From contig AP025689.1 in NCBI GenBank assembly GCA_023168345.1, forward strand, positions 3,678,001 to 3,742,000: a stretch of DNA of 64,000 bases, given 5' to 3'. Source of the stretch: Lysinibacillus sp. PLM2 (GTDB taxonomy: Bacteria; Bacillota; Bacilli; Bacillales_A; Planococcaceae). The notes under the pieces were generated by a model. That model worked only from the letters and a program-made list of their open reading frames with translations. It did no database searches and was not told where the DNA came from. Positions within the stretch are counted from its first letter, which is position 1. The number at the start of each line of letters is the position of its first letter. Positions 1 through 9,570 of this stretch are shown here, one piece after another. The position numbers and the translations under genes were made by a program.

Positions 1-2
1 CA

Positions 3-401
3 GCTCAGCAAATCAATCATTTAATTGCAGCAATCCAACAAAATACTGATCAAACGATGATGACTGTTAACGAGGCAACTGGAGAAGTTAAACAGGGCAT
101 TTCGGTGGTTCAAATTGCTGGAAATACATTTGGTGAAATTGAATCGGTTATTACTGAAGCCGTTCCTCAAATTGAAAAAATAAAAGTAAATGTTCAGAAA
201 TTATTATCAGGAATGAGTCATGTTAATAGTTCGATTGCTGAAGTAAATGAAGTAGCAACAGAAACAGCAGCGGGTACTCAAACTGTTACAGCAGCTACAG
301 AAGAACAACTCGCATCGATGGAAGAAATATCGTCTTCCTCACAATCTCTTGCAGATTTAGCTGAGAACCTTCAAGCACTTATTAAACAGTTTAAAATTTA
401 A
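3..401 (+). CDS. Methyl-accepting chemotaxis protein, C-terminal fragment
   Basis: The reading frame is open from the left edge, so this is only the last 132 codons of a receptor whose sensing part lies outside the window. The visible part is the distal half of the MCP signalling coiled coil: heptad-like, Gln/Glu/Ala/Ser-rich helix with candidate methylation segments (TETAAGTQTVTAATEEQ) and a C-terminal helix ending in KQFKI. Such receptors sit in the membrane and control CheA through CheW. It ends just before a strong terminator. Its input signal cannot be judged here. Confidence 0.9.
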   Translation, partial: AQQINHLIAAIQQNTDQTMMTVNEATGEVKQGISVVQIAGNTFGEIESVITEAVPQIEKIKVNVQKLLSGMSHVNSSIAEVNEVATETAAGTQTVTAATEEQLASMEEISSSSQSLADLAENLQALIKQFKI

Positions 402-475
402 TAATAATAAATCTTATTATCTAGCATGCGCTGTTTGCCCCTTCTATTTTAAAATTTGGAGTGCCATAAAAAACT

Positions 476-510
476 AGAGTCTGTTTTATCTTTTAAAACA
501 GACTCTTTTA
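476..510 (+). terminator. Rho-independent terminator of the left-edge receptor gene
   Basis: A perfect 13-bp inverted repeat (AGAGTCTGTTTTA with its complement), 5-nt loop and short T tract, 75 bp after the receptor stop codon. Confidence 0.85.
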
Positions 511-612
511 ATTAACCTTTTTAAACTCTTATTGTTTAAATGATTCTCTTAACACGTCTCTTACTTGTCGTATTCGATTTTTCAAGTATTCGGGGTAGTT
601 AGTTCTATAATC

Positions 613-660
613 AAAAGCTGCGCCTCCAATCGCTTAAAGTGTCTAACAATTGGGGCGCAG
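613..660 (-). terminator. Terminator-like hairpin after the 57-aa membrane ORF
   Basis: On the minus strand CTGCGCC pairs with GGCGCAG, extended by CAAT/ATTG across a small mismatch, with a loop of about 20 nt and a short CTTTTG tail. It lies just downstream of the small ORF ending at 666. Confidence 0.55.
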
Positions 661-665
661 ATTCA

Positions 666-839
666 TTATAAATTCATCGTTGTTATTTTTTCATCTATAA
701 ATTGCTCTCTGGAAGATTCCTCTTCGTTAACATTCTTGGGTTCATAGATTGAAAAAAAATACTGAAACGCTATTAATATTGCGAAACAAACTAATAATAC
801 AATTCCTACTACAGTAATAGCCGCTTTTTTACCGCTCAT
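666..839 (-). CDS. Small single-pass membrane protein, 57 aa
   Basis: A 57-codon ORF not tied to any family I recognise. It starts MSGKKAAITV, has one hydrophobic segment (about residues 8-30), then an acidic tail rich in Glu, Asn and Ser. The positive N-terminus suggests it faces the cytoplasm with the tail outside. The ATG is preceded by a good ribosome binding site (GAGGGG, 6 nt spacing). It follows the 151-aa gene in the same direction with a gap of only 15 bp, so the two are probably cotranscribed, and a terminator-like hairpin follows. Function unknown. Confidence 0.6.
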   Translation of the reverse strand: MSGKKAAITVVGIVLLVCFAILIAFQYFFSIYEPKNVNEEESSREQFIDEKITTMNL

Positions 840-854
840 ACTAAATCCCCTCTA

Positions 855-1310
855 CTATTTCTTTCTAAACCCTTCTTCATGTAAATATGTGATGGCAGCT
901 TCCTTCGTTCCAAAGCTTTCTTCCAAATTTTCATGATAATAAATATTCCAATTTCTTTTTTCATGGGCTAATGTAAGGATCGTCCCATTTTTTGAGATCC
1001 ACTCTTCGACAATTGGCTTATCATGGTCGGAGGATAAATAAAAAATCGCGTCTTGAATAATTTCACGAAGTCTCGTTTCATCATAATCACGAATATTTAC
1101 TAGACCCTTTTCATTTGACTCGTTTTCATATTTTTCTAAATCACCTACAAAGACGAAGCCATTTCCGTTTGGATGCAATTTCTCTACGACTATTGTTTTC
1201 TCATAAAGACTTTTATCGAAGTGGTAATTCAGACGATTTAATGAAATTTCTTTTTTTGAAAGCTCAGAAAATGACTCAATCACATTCTTCTTTTCTTCAA
1301 ATGATAACAT
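855..1310 (-). CDS. Conserved hypothetical protein, 151 aa
   Basis: A soluble, acidic protein with no signal peptide or membrane segment. The N-terminal part contains HPNGNGFVFVGDL, and the C-terminal part contains WNIYYHENLEESFGTKEAAITYL, which looks like a small alpha/beta fold. I do not recognise a named family; similar uncharacterised proteins occur in Bacillus. The start ATG has an AAAGGAG site 8 nt upstream. It appears to head a two-gene unit with the 57-aa membrane ORF. Confidence 0.8.
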   Translation of the reverse strand: MLSFEEKKNVIESFSELSKKEISLNRLNYHFDKSLYEKTIVVEKLHPNGNGFVFVGDLEKYENESNEKGLVNIRDYDETRLREIIQDAIFYLSSDHDKPIVEEWISKNGTILTLAHEKRNWNIYYHENLEESFGTKEAAITYLHEEGFRKK

Positions 1311-1370
1311 ATTTAGAACTCCTTTTTATTTAACTTTCAATATAATCACTCAAACAGTATACCTTAATAG

Positions 1371-1404
1371 AAAGAAAAACAGCACACCTTTAACGGTATA
1401 CTGT
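1371..1404 (-). terminator. Rho-independent terminator of the AI-2E-family gene
   Basis: On the minus strand ACAGTATACC pairs over ten positions (two G-T) with GGTGTGCTGT, followed by a T-rich tail. Confidence 0.7.
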
Positions 1405-1415
1405 ATTCTTCCAGA

Positions 1416-2495
1416 CTAAATAGATTTTGTTGCCGCCTCTTTGATCTGTTTACGTTCCTCGTAAATGTTTTTAACAATCGCTTTAATAACAGCATAAGTA
1501 GGAATCGCGATAATAATTGCAATAAATCCACCAATATTTCCTGCTGCTAGAACAATAGAAATAACTGTTAATGGATGAATATTCAGTTTCTCACCCATGA
1601 TATTCGGAGTAATTAAGTTGCTTTCTACTTGTTGCGCTACAAGGGTAATCACACAAACCCACACAACTAAAATCGGATCCTGGATAAGGGCTACTACAAT
1701 AGCAGGCGCTAAAGATATCCACGGACCAATAAACGGAATCATGTTCATAAAAAATGCGAATATAGCAAGTAATAATGAATACTGTAGCCCGATAAATAGA
1801 TAACCAATATAAATGGACACTGCTAGAATTGCACTAATTAGAACTTGTCCCTGAACATAGTTTCTTAAGACTGTATCGATGTCTGCTAACGTTTCTTTAA
1901 TCCACGTACGTCGTTCACCAGTAAAGAGATTATAAATTTGTGGTGCAAACTTTTCGTGATCCTTTAACATAAATATAAAGAAAAACGGAATTAAAATAAG
2001 AGTAAATGTAGCTGAAACTGCTCCACTAATAAATGAGACAATCATTTGACTTCCTGCAACGGCAATATCTTGTATCGAGCTGGAAATCGTATCAATAATC
2101 TCTGCAGCTTGTGGAGGTAAATTCTCTTTATTATTTATGACAAAATCTGTTGCCTCCATAATCTTGTCACCAATATAAGGTGCATTCTTCGCTAAATTAT
2201 TAATTTGGTTTGATACTGGATTCATGATTAATAGGGCTAACCCTGTTAACAATCCTAGTAATACTAATACAATTGTAATAATACTTCCCCATCTGGGCAT
2301 TCCCTTTTTTTCAAGAAGTCTTTGTAATGGCTCGGTGATGTAGTAAAGTACGCCCCCTATAAGTAACGGTATAAAAATTGTTTGTAAAATGATAAATAAC
2401 GGGTTAAAAATCCAATGGATTTCAAGTGTATATTTTATTACTAATAATGAAATTAATAGTCCTATGCCTACTTGAAACCATACTTTCTTTGTCAT
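1416..2495 (-). CDS. AI-2E family transporter (PerM/YueF-like), 359 aa
   Basis: A polytopic membrane protein of the size usual for the AI-2E/UPF0118 family (about 340-370 aa). Roughly seven or eight hydrophobic segments are visible: two at the N-terminus, one near 60-85, then the typical cluster from about residue 150 to 330 with the family-like stretches FFMNMIPFIGPWISL and IAIPTYAVIKAI. A soluble amphipathic region (about 85-150) separates the halves. Members of the family have been linked to AI-2 export or Na+/H+ antiport, but the substrate cannot be deduced here. It stands alone between its own terminator and a divergently spaced receptor terminator. Confidence 0.85.
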   Translation of the reverse strand: MTKKVWFQVGIGLLISLLVIKYTLEIHWIFNPLFIILQTIFIPLLIGGVLYYITEPLQRLLEKKGMPRWGSIITIVLVLLGLLTGLALLIMNPVSNQINNLAKNAPYIGDKIMEATDFVINNKENLPPQAAEIIDTISSSIQDIAVAGSQMIVSFISGAVSATFTLILIPFFFIFMLKDHEKFAPQIYNLFTGERRTWIKETLADIDTVLRNYVQGQVLISAILAVSIYIGYLFIGLQYSLLLAIFAFFMNMIPFIGPWISLAPAIVVALIQDPILVVWVCVITLVAQQVESNLITPNIMGEKLNIHPLTVISIVLAAGNIGGFIAIIIAIPTYAVIKAIVKNIYEERKQIKEAATKSI

Positions 2496-2598
2496 ATTCG
2501 TTTCACTCCTCTCTCTATTCTATTGTATTTTTTACCAAAATAATGTTATTAAAACTATATACGACTATATATTAACAAAAGTACCAACTATTAATAAC

Positions 2599-2628
2599 AA
2601 AAACCTCTCGAAAATTTTTCTCGAGAGG
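2599..2628 (-). terminator. Terminator of the Cache-domain receptor
   Basis: Perfect 8-bp stem CCTCTCGA/TCGAGAGG with a 9-nt loop and a T run on the minus strand, 8 bp beyond the receptor stop codon. Confidence 0.85.
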
Positions 2629-2635
2629 CAAAATT

Positions 2636-4378
2636 TTATTTTACGGTAAATTGATTTATCGTTTCTTGAAGAGCAGTTATTTCGAGAGAAAGATCATTTG
2701 ATGCTTCTGTTACAAGCTGTATCGCTTTTTGCTGTTCGTCAACTGATGCTGTTACCTGTTCAGCTGTCGCTGCATTATTTTCGCTTATTTGTGTAATACT
2801 TTCAATTGATTTAATCACTATATTTTTCGATTCATTTAATAGATGTACACTTTCTGATACAGCCTCAATAGTTTTGATAATATTTTCAACTGCTGCATCA
2901 ATTTCTTTAAACGAGCTCTCTGTTTCAGCAACAGATCTGTTTTGATCCTGTACAATTACATTCGTCTTTGACATTTCTTCTGTAACGATTGTCGTTTCAT
3001 TCACAATTCCTCTAAGTGTATTTCTTACTAATTCTGTCGCTTCGCCCGTTTGATCCGCTAGTTTCCTTACTTCTTGAGCTACTACAGCAAATCCTTTTCC
3101 ATGTTCCCCCGCTCTCGCCGCTTCAATGGATGCATTTAAGGCTAACAAATTAGTTTGATCTGAAATATCATTGATTGTTCCTACTATTCCTTCTATCTCT
3201 TTAACTTTTATAATTAAACTTTCAAAAACAGATTGAACGGTTGTTATTACCCGATACGACTCATTAGAATGTTCTTTTAATACTGCTAAATTTCGCATTC
3301 CTAGCTCATTCGACTTGCGCATAAGATTAGATGATTCTAACACTGATAAATTCTTAATACTTAGTACCTCAATCTCTTTTGCTAATTCATTTGTTGTCTT
3401 ATTTGTCTCTTCAGCATCAGATGCTTGTTGTGTTGCTCCTTTCGCAACTTCAGTAACGGCACTTACAATATTCTCGCCATAAGCAGTCGTTTCCTCTGCA
3501 ACCGCTGTCAAATTACTAGATGTGCTTTGAATTTCTGTTATTGTAGCCTCAACTCCTGAAATTACAGTTTTTAATTGGCCTACCATATGACTAAAACCAT
3601 TGTTAAGTGTCCCTACCTCATCTTTTCGTTTCATTTCATTAATTTCAACTGTTAAATTGCCTTTCGCAACTTCAGAGATACGTTCAGATAGCTTTTTTAA
3701 TGGTCTTGCCAAATGTCGAGAGAATAAGAATGTTAATAAAATACCAAACACAATCGCGACAACTATCGTGATAATAATCACCTGTAACAACCCGTGTGCA
3801 GGAGCGTTGAAGTCTTGGTTATAGGTTCCCGAAGCGATTATCCAGTCCCAATTGGGGTCTAATTTCGAATAAATGAGCTTTGGAGCCACCACATCTTGAC
3901 CAGGCAATTCAAATTCATAGTATGTAAAGCCACCACCATTAAGCGCCTGGTTCTTCACCTCGCGAATAAAATATTGACCAGAACTGTCTTGATCATTCCA
4001 TAAATTATCGCCTTCTCTTGTAGGGTGCCCGAGCAGTGTCCCATCATGGCCTAGAATATAGATGTAACCGTTTTCACCAAGGTCTCCAGGATAGCTAATT
4101 TCACGAGTTCCATCTGCGTTCATTTTACCAATGAGTGTCTGTTTAACCTGTTCCTTGGCTTCTTCAAGTGTAATCATTCCACTTTCAACTTGCTTATTCA
4201 CATTTTCTATTAGCTGTAATGAAGATTCCACGCTGTTTTTTATAATAGATTCACCTAGCTCGTCCATACTGTTTTTTGCTTGAAAGTAGCTTACAGTACC
4301 AATAATTATACTTGGAACAAGTAGCAATGTTAGTGAGAATAATAGGAGTTTTCCTCTTATAGTACGAACATATTTCAA
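2636..4378 (-). CDS. Methyl-accepting chemotaxis protein with extracytoplasmic Cache domain, 580 aa
   Basis: A complete transmembrane receptor. Order of parts: N-terminal membrane helix (about residues 11-31); an extracellular Cache-type sensor (about 32-195) with the typical [14 protein letters not shown] and [14 protein letters not shown] segments; a second membrane helix (about 200-222); HAMP linker; and the MCP signalling coiled coil with the conserved hairpin [21 protein letters not shown] place the start at a TTG (4378) because AGGTGAG lies 4 nt before it; an upstream in-frame ATG would add 19 residues without a good binding site. Cache receptors commonly sense small organic acids or amino acids, but the ligand is unknown. 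Confidence 0.9.
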   Translation of the reverse strand: MKYVRTIRGKLLLFSLTLLLVPSIIIGTVSYFQAKNSMDELGESIIKNSVESSLQLIENVNKQVESGMITLEEAKEQVKQTLIGKMNADGTREISYPGDLGENGYIYILGHDGTLLGHPTREGDNLWNDQDSSGQYFIREVKNQALNGGGFTYYEFELPGQDVVAPKLIYSKLDPNWDWIIASGTYNQDFNAPAHGLLQVIIITIVVAIVFGILLTFLFSRHLARPLKKLSERISEVAKGNLTVEINEMKRKDEVGTLNNGFSHMVGQLKTVISGVEATITEIQSTSSNLTAVAEETTAYGENIVSAVTEVAKGATQQASDAEETNKTTNELAKEIEVLSIKNLSVLESSNLMRKSNELGMRNLAVLKEHSNESYRVITTVQSVFESLIIKVKEIEGIVGTINDISDQTNLLALNASIEAARAGEHGKGFAVVAQEVRKLADQTGEATELVRNTLRGIVNETTIVTEEMSKTNVIVQDQNRSVAETESSFKEIDAAVENIIKTIEAVSESVHLLNESKNIVIKSIESITQISENNAATAEQVTASVDEQQKAIQLVTEASNDLSLEITALQETINQFTVK

Positions 4379-4507
4379 TATACTCACCTCTATAAAATAG
4401 AATTTTTGATTAATGTAATTATTACAATAAAACAACTTTTACACAATCATATTTTTACAAATTCTACTATAAAATTCTAATATATTACAATATTTTCTTA
4501 TTTAAAC

Positions 4508-4537
4508 AAAAAAGCGTAGGGATTTCTCCACCACGCC
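4508..4537 (-). terminator. Terminator of arsB-like gene
   Basis: Six-pair stem GCGTGG/CCTACGC region (one G-T) with a run of six T on the minus strand, just past the arsB stop. Confidence 0.6.
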
Positions 4538-4544
4538 TTTTACA

Positions 4545-5840
4545 CTAATTTATTATTAACAACCAAATATATAAACTAAACAATGTGACAATTAAAGTGG
4601 GTATTGTTAAAATGATCCCTACTTTAAAATAAGTTCCCCAAGAGATTTTTATTCCTTTATGCATTAATACATGTAACCAAAGCAGGGTAGCTAAAGAGCC
4701 TATGGGTGTAATTTTCGGTCCTAAATCGGAGCCTATAACATTTGCGTATATAAGGGCATCCTTTACTACACCTGTTGCAGTCGTTTCCGCTATTGCTATT
4801 GCATTAATCATAACTGTTGGCAAATTATTCATAACAGATGACAAAAACGCTGCAGCAAATCCCGTAATAAATGTACTTACTAGTAATCCTCTATCAACAC
4901 CCCATTGCAAGACATTTGCAAGTAGAGATGTTAATCCTACATTTTGAAGACCATATACGACCACATACATTCCAATTGAGAAAAAAACAATACTCCATGG
5001 AGCACCTTTTAAAACCCGTCTCGTATTTACTGCTTGACTATAATTTGAAAGTAATAGGAAGATAAATGCGATACCACATAATATAAAGGAAACTGGTATG
5101 CTGAAAAACTCACTTGTAAAGAAACCAACTAGTAATAGTAATAAAACAATCCATGAAATTTTAAAGAGTTTCTCATCTTTTATTGCTTTAGCAGGCTCCT
5201 TTATATGTTCTACTCCATAGTTGCGCGGTATTGATTTTCTAAAATAAATATAGAGTACAATGATACTTGCTAACAAGGAAAACAAATTAGGTACAATCAT
5301 GACAATGGCATATTCCATAAAGGTAATCCCAAAGAAATCAGCAGACACAATATTTACCAGATTGCTAATAACAAGAGGTAATGAAGTAGTATCTGCTATA
5401 AACCCACTCGCCATTATAAAAGGTAGTATCATTTTTTCTGAAAAGTTAAGATTGCGCACCATTGATAAAACAATCGGCGTTAAAATAAGAGCCGCGCCAT
5501 CATTTGCAAAAAAGGCCGAGACAATTGCACCTAATATCGAAATATATATAAACATTCGGATTCCGTTACCTTTAGCAATCCTCGCCATATGCAATGCAGC
5601 CCATTCAAAAAATCCAATTTCATCTAAGATAAGGGAAATAATAATGATTCCTATAAAAGATAGTGTGGCATTCCACACGATCTCAGTAACTTCTAGTACG
5701 TCTGAAAATGTTACAATACCTAAAATTAATGCAATCGTTGCACCTATACACGCAGACCACCCTATTGAAAGGTTGCGTGGTTGAGCAATAACAAAAAATA
5801 ATGTAACAAGAAATATAAGTAATGCAAGTACCGTTTCCAC
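4545..5840 (-). CDS. arsB: ArsB-type arsenite/antimonite efflux membrane protein, 431 aa
   Basis: Length and sequence fit the ArsB branch of the ion transporter superfamily. Shared landmarks include [16 protein letters not shown] near residues 108-123, [16 protein letters not shown] in the second half, and [20 protein letters not shown] near the end, which match staphylococcal ArsB as I remember it. About 11-12 membrane helices are present. ArsB exports arsenite and antimonite as a secondary carrier or with ArsA. The start is GTG with AGGTAAG upstream. No arsR, arsC or arsA lies beside it, so it is not in a classical ars operon; B. subtilis YdfA is a comparable solitary relative. Confidence 0.85.
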   Translation of the reverse strand: METVLALLIFLVTLFFVIAQPRNLSIGWSACIGATIALILGIVTFSDVLEVTEIVWNATLSFIGIIIISLILDEIGFFEWAALHMARIAKGNGIRMFIYISILGAIVSAFFANDGAALILTPIVLSMVRNLNFSEKMILPFIMASGFIADTTSLPLVISNLVNIVSADFFGITFMEYAIVMIVPNLFSLLASIIVLYIYFRKSIPRNYGVEHIKEPAKAIKDEKLFKISWIVLLLLLVGFFTSEFFSIPVSFILCGIAFIFLLLSNYSQAVNTRRVLKGAPWSIVFFSIGMYVVVYGLQNVGLTSLLANVLQWGVDRGLLVSTFITGFAAAFLSSVMNNLPTVMINAIAIAETTATGVVKDALIYANVIGSDLGPKITPIGSLATLLWLHVLMHKGIKISWGTYFKVGIILTIPTLIVTLFSLYIWLLIIN

Positions 5841-5855
5841 GACTTACCTCCATTT

Positions 5856-5884
5856 AAAAATCCAGTAGCCTGAGCCACTGGATT
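5856..5884 (-). terminator. Terminator of the YebC/YeeN gene
   Basis: AATCCAGT pairs with ACTGGATT (inner GC pairs add to it), followed on the minus strand by a T run. It lies between the YeeN-like gene and arsB. Confidence 0.8.
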
Positions 5885-5919
5885 TATCTAGCTATGGTTA
5901 AATTTATTATCTCTATGAA

Positions 5920-6639
5920 TTAATCTTCTAAATCCGCATTATGGTAGACACGTTGTACATCATCTAAGTCTTCTAATGCATCGATCATTTTTTCGAATTT
6001 CACTTTATCTTCGCCAGTTAATTTTACTTCTGTTTGTGGAAGCATTGTAAGTTCCGCAACTGTAAATTCTGTAATACCCGCTGCTTTAAATGCTTCTTGA
6101 GCAGCGTGGAATTGATCTGGTTCAGCATACACGATTGTAACTTCATCTTCTTCAAATACATCACGTGCATCAACATCAGCTTCTAATAGTATTTCTATTA
6201 CTTCATCAGCAGATTTACCTTCAACCCCAAATACAGCAGTAGAATCAAACATATAAGTAACAGATCCACTTACACCCATGTTACCGCCGTTTTTACCAAA
6301 TGCCGCGCGAACATCAGAAGCCGTACGATTTACGTTATTTGTCAATGCATCAACAATCACCATTGATCCACCAACACCAAATCCTTCATAGCGCAATTCG
6401 TTATAATCTTCGCCACCGGCACCTTTTGCTTTATCGATTGCTTTATCGATAATATGTTTTGGTACGTTATAAGTTTTAGCACGTTCTAAAACAAATTTTA
6501 ATGCAGCGTTCGATTCAGGATCTGGTTCACCTTTTTTAGCAGCTACATATATTTCAACACCAAATTTTGCATAGATTCGACTGGTATTTTTATCTTTTTC
6601 AGCCTTTTTGTCTTTAATGTTATTCCATTTACGACCCAT
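5920..6639 (-). CDS. yeeN: YebC/PmpR family protein, YeeN type, 239 aa
   Basis: Starts [20 protein letters not shown], the signature of the YeeN branch rather than the AGHSKW start of YrbC-type members. The family fold of three domains is covered at full length: N-terminal helical part (1-75), the [20 protein letters not shown] segment, and the C-terminal [15 protein letters not shown] region. YebC proteins were described as DNA-binding regulators, and more recent work ties them to relief of ribosome stalling; YeeN itself is little studied. The ATG at 6639 is chosen over a GTG nine bases upstream because it aligns with the AAAGAGAG site and gives the same length as B. subtilis YeeN. Confidence 0.9.
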   Translation of the reverse strand: MGRKWNNIKDKKAEKDKNTSRIYAKFGVEIYVAAKKGEPDPESNAALKFVLERAKTYNVPKHIIDKAIDKAKGAGGEDYNELRYEGFGVGGSMVIVDALTNNVNRTASDVRAAFGKNGGNMGVSGSVTYMFDSTAVFGVEGKSADEVIEILLEADVDARDVFEEDEVTIVYAEPDQFHAAQEAFKAAGITEFTVAELTMLPQTEVKLTGEDKVKFEKMIDALEDLDDVQRVYHNADLED

Positions 6640-6778
6640 TGGATTCACTCTCTTTCAGTTTTCTAGATATAAAGCAAGGTAACTTGTACCTAATCATTAA
6701 GTATTTGAGACTGTAATATTATACACCAATTTTAGTAAGAAGAAAAAGTTAATAATTTACTTGGATTTAAATATCCCT

Positions 6779-7240
6779 TTAATTTATTTCCTTCATTATT
6801 TTATTTAATAAAACTTCACAGCCTTCTTTAACTAAATCGTACGTTTCTTGAAAATCACCTGTGTAGTATGGATCTGGTACATCTTTTTTGTGTGGAGTTA
6901 AATCTAAGAATCGAAAAATTTTAGGATGATCGGGTTGCCCTAGCATTTCACGAATATTACGGACATTACTCGAATCCATTCCAATTATGTAGTCAAACTG
7001 TTCAAAATCGCATTCCTGCAGCTGACGTGCTTTCATTCCCGTAGTTGATATTTGATACTCCTTTAATTTAGACAAAGTCCCTTTATGTGGTGCTTCCCCA
7101 ACGTGCCATCCACTTGTTGCAGCAGAGTCCACAGTAACGTTATCACTCAATCCATTTTTTTCAACTAAATCACGCATAACGGCCTCCGCCATTGGTGAAC
7201 GACATATATTACCTAAACATACAAACAAAACTCTGATCAT
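6779..7240 (-). CDS. yfkJ: Low-molecular-weight protein tyrosine phosphatase, 153 aa
   Basis: The phosphate-binding loop CLGNICRS is at residues 8-15, with the nucleophile at Cys8 and the phosphate-binding Arg at 14. The general-acid loop DVPDPYYTG is present near residue 120. Length and sequence fit YfkJ-type enzymes, which remove phosphate from tyrosine (and in some relatives arginine) in the cytoplasm. The start has GAGGTGA 8 nt upstream. It lies between two separately terminated genes, so it is probably monocistronic or shares a promoter with nothing visible. Confidence 0.92.
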   Translation of the reverse strand: MIRVLFVCLGNICRSPMAEAVMRDLVEKNGLSDNVTVDSAATSGWHVGEAPHKGTLSKLKEYQISTTGMKARQLQECDFEQFDYIIGMDSSNVRNIREMLGQPDHPKIFRFLDLTPHKKDVPDPYYTGDFQETYDLVKEGCEVLLNKIMKEIN

Positions 7241-7272
7241 TTTCTATTCACCTCTATAACGATATTCTAAAG

Positions 7273-7303
7273 AAAACACTCTCCGAATTGTTGGAGAGTG
7301 TTT
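7273..7303 (-). terminator. Terminator of the PlsC-like gene
   Basis: Perfect 11-bp stem AAACACTCTCC/GGAGAGTGTTT with an 8-nt loop, immediately after the acyltransferase stop. Confidence 0.8.
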
Positions 7304-7313
7304 AAACTAAATA

Positions 7314-7913
7314 CTATTTCTTTTTCAATTCTTCTAAAACCCCGATAAGACGATTCAACTCATTTTCTAAATGCTGTGTTGCTGCCTCTCTACCCTCTTT
7401 TCCTGCCTCAACAGTAAAAGGTTCGCCATAAATTAAATATCCTTTTTTTCTTTTTAATACTTCTTTTACATTACGTGGACCTATATACGCAGCAGGCACA
7501 ATTTTTCCCTTTGACAGTTGAGCGATAGTGATAGCACCTTGCTTTAGTTCGGCGTTTTCCGTCGATCTTGTTCCACTTGGGAAAATACCTACTATCTTAC
7601 CTTCTTTAATTAATTGTCGCGGAATTTTAATAACACTCGGCCCTGGATTTTCACGATCAACAGGAAATGCATTTAAATTTTTTACTAACGGCCCTAATAT
7701 TTTCATATCGAATAATTGTTTTTTTGCCATAAAGTGAACTGGACGAGGATATATCGATACACCTAAGTTTAAAATATCTACATAACCATTATGGGTACAT
7801 GCCACGATGTAGCCTTCATCTTTTGGCAAATTTTCTTTTCCATACACTTTTGCTTTTGCTCCATTTATTGTTAAAAAAGCGTTTACAAGATTTGCACCTA
7901 AATTATATAACAC
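7314..7913 (-). CDS. plsC: 1-acyl-sn-glycerol-3-phosphate acyltransferase (PlsC family), 199 aa
   Basis: Carries the HX4D catalytic motif as HNGYVD (His41-Asp46), the glycerol-phosphate binding motif FPSGTRS (about 113-119), and a downstream VPAAYIGP segment. These are the ordered motifs of lysophosphatidic-acid acyltransferases, which transfer the second acyl chain to make phosphatidic acid at the inner face of the membrane. At 199 aa the length is that of Bacillus PlsC. The start codon is GTG with GGAG 7 nt upstream. It sits next to unrelated genes and ends at its own terminator. A role in general phospholipid synthesis is likely. Confidence 0.88.
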   Translation of the reverse strand: MLYNLGANLVNAFLTINGAKAKVYGKENLPKDEGYIVACTHNGYVDILNLGVSIYPRPVHFMAKKQLFDMKILGPLVKNLNAFPVDRENPGPSVIKIPRQLIKEGKIVGIFPSGTRSTENAELKQGAITIAQLSKGKIVPAAYIGPRNVKEVLKRKKGYLIYGEPFTVEAGKEGREAATQHLENELNRLIGVLEELKKK

Positions 7914-7988
7914 GGAATGTCTCCTACCTTATTCTATTTGTCTTACCATTATTGTAATCCATAATATATAGATGATTCAATTTTGTTT

Positions 7989-8828
7989 TTAGAATTCACC
8001 AATTAATATATCTAAATCGATGGTAATTTCATTTATTGCTACGTCTTCATTATTTTCTATATGCCAACCTAATGGAGTCATTTCCAGCAGTTTCGGTAGT
8101 AAGTGATGTTCTAACGGCTGATTATATGTGATTCGTTCGATATGAACATTTGAAAATTGATCTTTAAATAATGAAACCGTTTGTTCATTCGAATATTGCT
8201 CTTTTTCAGATTTGGCAAATGCCAGCTCTCTTAACTGCTGCAAGTAACTTGCTTGTGGTACCACTTTGATAACCTTCCCATTTGGCTTTAATATTCTTTT
8301 AAATTCATTGTAATTAGCTGGAGATAGGAAATTTAAAATATAATCAATTGATTGTGCCTGAAATGGGCTATTGGCAAGATCACCAACACACCAAATTTGA
8401 CGCTCATAATGTTTCGCAGCGGTAAAGATTCCTTCTTTTGATATATCAATACCAAGGGATACAACCTGTGGATGTAGCTTTTCACAAATTTTTGCCAAGT
8501 GTGTTCCTTCACCACAGCCGGTGTCTAGTATTGATTGTACATTAGAATCGACTAGATTTGCGATTTTTTCATGTACAGGATTGTATAGTCCACTTTGAAT
8601 AATTTCATAACGAGATTGAAATAACTCTTTGCTATACATTGAATGAACCGCTTTAGTCATAAAGTTTACATACCCTTGTTTCGCTATATCGAAGGAATGG
8701 TTTTGTTCACAAGTAATGTTTCCATTTTCTTGAACCACCATATTCGTTTTACATATTGGACATTGAAATAGGGTTTCATTTTCCTTCATATAAGAAATGC
8801 TGAATTCTCTTTTAGAAAGTTTCGCCAT
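7989..8828 (-). CDS. rRNA (guanine-N1) methyltransferase, RlmA family, 279 aa
   Basis: An N-terminal zinc knuckle (Cys23, Cys26, Cys40, His44) is followed by a Rossmann-type SAM domain with ILDTGCGEGTHL as motif I. This combination is diagnostic of RlmA enzymes, which methylate N1 of a guanine in a 23S rRNA hairpin near the peptide exit tunnel and can influence macrolide or tylosin sensitivity. Length matches B. subtilis YxjB. I start at ATG 8828 because AAGGAG precedes it by 8 nt; an in-frame ATG 36 bases upstream has no such site. Which guanine is modified (745 or 748 type) cannot be told. Confidence 0.88.
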   Translation of the reverse strand: MAKLSKREFSISYMKENETLFQCPICKTNMVVQENGNITCEQNHSFDIAKQGYVNFMTKAVHSMYSKELFQSRYEIIQSGLYNPVHEKIANLVDSNVQSILDTGCGEGTHLAKICEKLHPQVVSLGIDISKEGIFTAAKHYERQIWCVGDLANSPFQAQSIDYILNFLSPANYNEFKRILKPNGKVIKVVPQASYLQQLRELAFAKSEKEQYSNEQTVSLFKDQFSNVHIERITYNQPLEHHLLPKLLEMTPLGWHIENNEDVAINEITIDLDILIGEF

Positions 8829-8905
8829 GTTGGTTTCTCCTTCTTGTTTCATTTGTTGTATCATAACATGCCTACCCTATTGTATACATATACTCCCATA
8901 CACAA

Positions 8906-8930
8906 TAAAAGAGTCATAAAAAATGACTCT
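8906..8930 (-). terminator. Terminator of the NERD-like gene
   Basis: AGAGTCAT pairs with ATGACTCT around a short A/T loop; the minus strand continues with T residues. Confidence 0.75.
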
Positions 8931-8940
8931 AATAAATAAG

Positions 8941-9570
8941 CTATTTTTGTTTTACTAGTTTACTAAGGCTTTGAGCAATTGTTTCAATTTCAGTTTTAGT
9001 GATTGTGCTATCTTTATGGTCCCAATATTTTTTAAGTTCACTTAGTTTTAAAACATCCACATTTTTAGTATATAATTCAATCATTTTAAAAGAACTATTC
9101 GCTGAGAAAACAGCTAAGGAATATATCCAATCCTTTTGAACTTGTGGGAAAATTTGAGAAAAAACTGCGATGATATTTTGATGGTCAATTAAAGGATTCT
9201 TTACTTCTTCCTTTTTGTCGCCGTAAGTAGCGATTGTCCACTTATTATCCATCTCTCTTCCATACACCCATCCATCTTCTTTTGAAATATTTATTAAATA
9301 TAAGCCTGATTCATGTAAAAAAACAATATCAATTATTTTTTCTTTATTCGTGCTAACTGGGATATGTAGATTTGTTAAAATTTTAAAATCTCCTGATGTC
9401 TTCCTTAACGTGCTTACAACTTTATATGTATGTCTAGCCGTTTTATCTTTCCACAAATCAAAATACGAGTAACCCGTCATATTACTAAATTGAATATCTT
9501 CAAATTTATATATGGAATATGCTATAAAAATTCCGACAATGAGTATTAATAAAAGTAGCCAGACTATCAA
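8941..9570 (-). CDS. Membrane-anchored NERD-like protein, probably catalytically inactive, 209 aa
   Basis: One N-terminal membrane helix (about residues 2-20) is followed by a cytoplasmic domain whose pattern follows the nuclease-related NERD domain: TYKVVSTLR, a strand ending in LTNLHIPV, KIIDIVFLHESGLYLINIS, GWVYG, and NPLIDHQ. In typical NERD proteins the strand after the Gly-(I/V)-(F/Y) pair ends in an E-x-K catalytic motif; here the same place reads INIS (93-96), so the acidic and lysine residues are absent. Start is TTG with a GGGGGG site 6 nt upstream. Role unknown; binding of nucleic acid without cleavage is one possibility. Confidence 0.65.
   Translation of the reverse strand: MIVWLLLLILIVGIFIAYSIYKFEDIQFSNMTGYSYFDLWKDKTARHTYKVVSTLRKTSGDFKILTNLHIPVSTNKEKIIDIVFLHESGLYLINISKEDGWVYGREMDNKWTIATYGDKKEEVKNPLIDHQNIIAVFSQIFPQVQKDWIYSLAVFSANSSFKMIELYTKNVDVLKLSELKKYWDHKDSTITKTEIETIAQSLSKLVKQK

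Noticed and set aside
565-747. 60-codon plus-strand ORF
   Set aside because: It lies antisense to the 57-aa membrane ORF and its terminator, which have better signals.
4545-5840. Arsenic resistance operon
   Set aside because: Only the ArsB-type pump is present; no arsR, arsC or arsA lies on either side.
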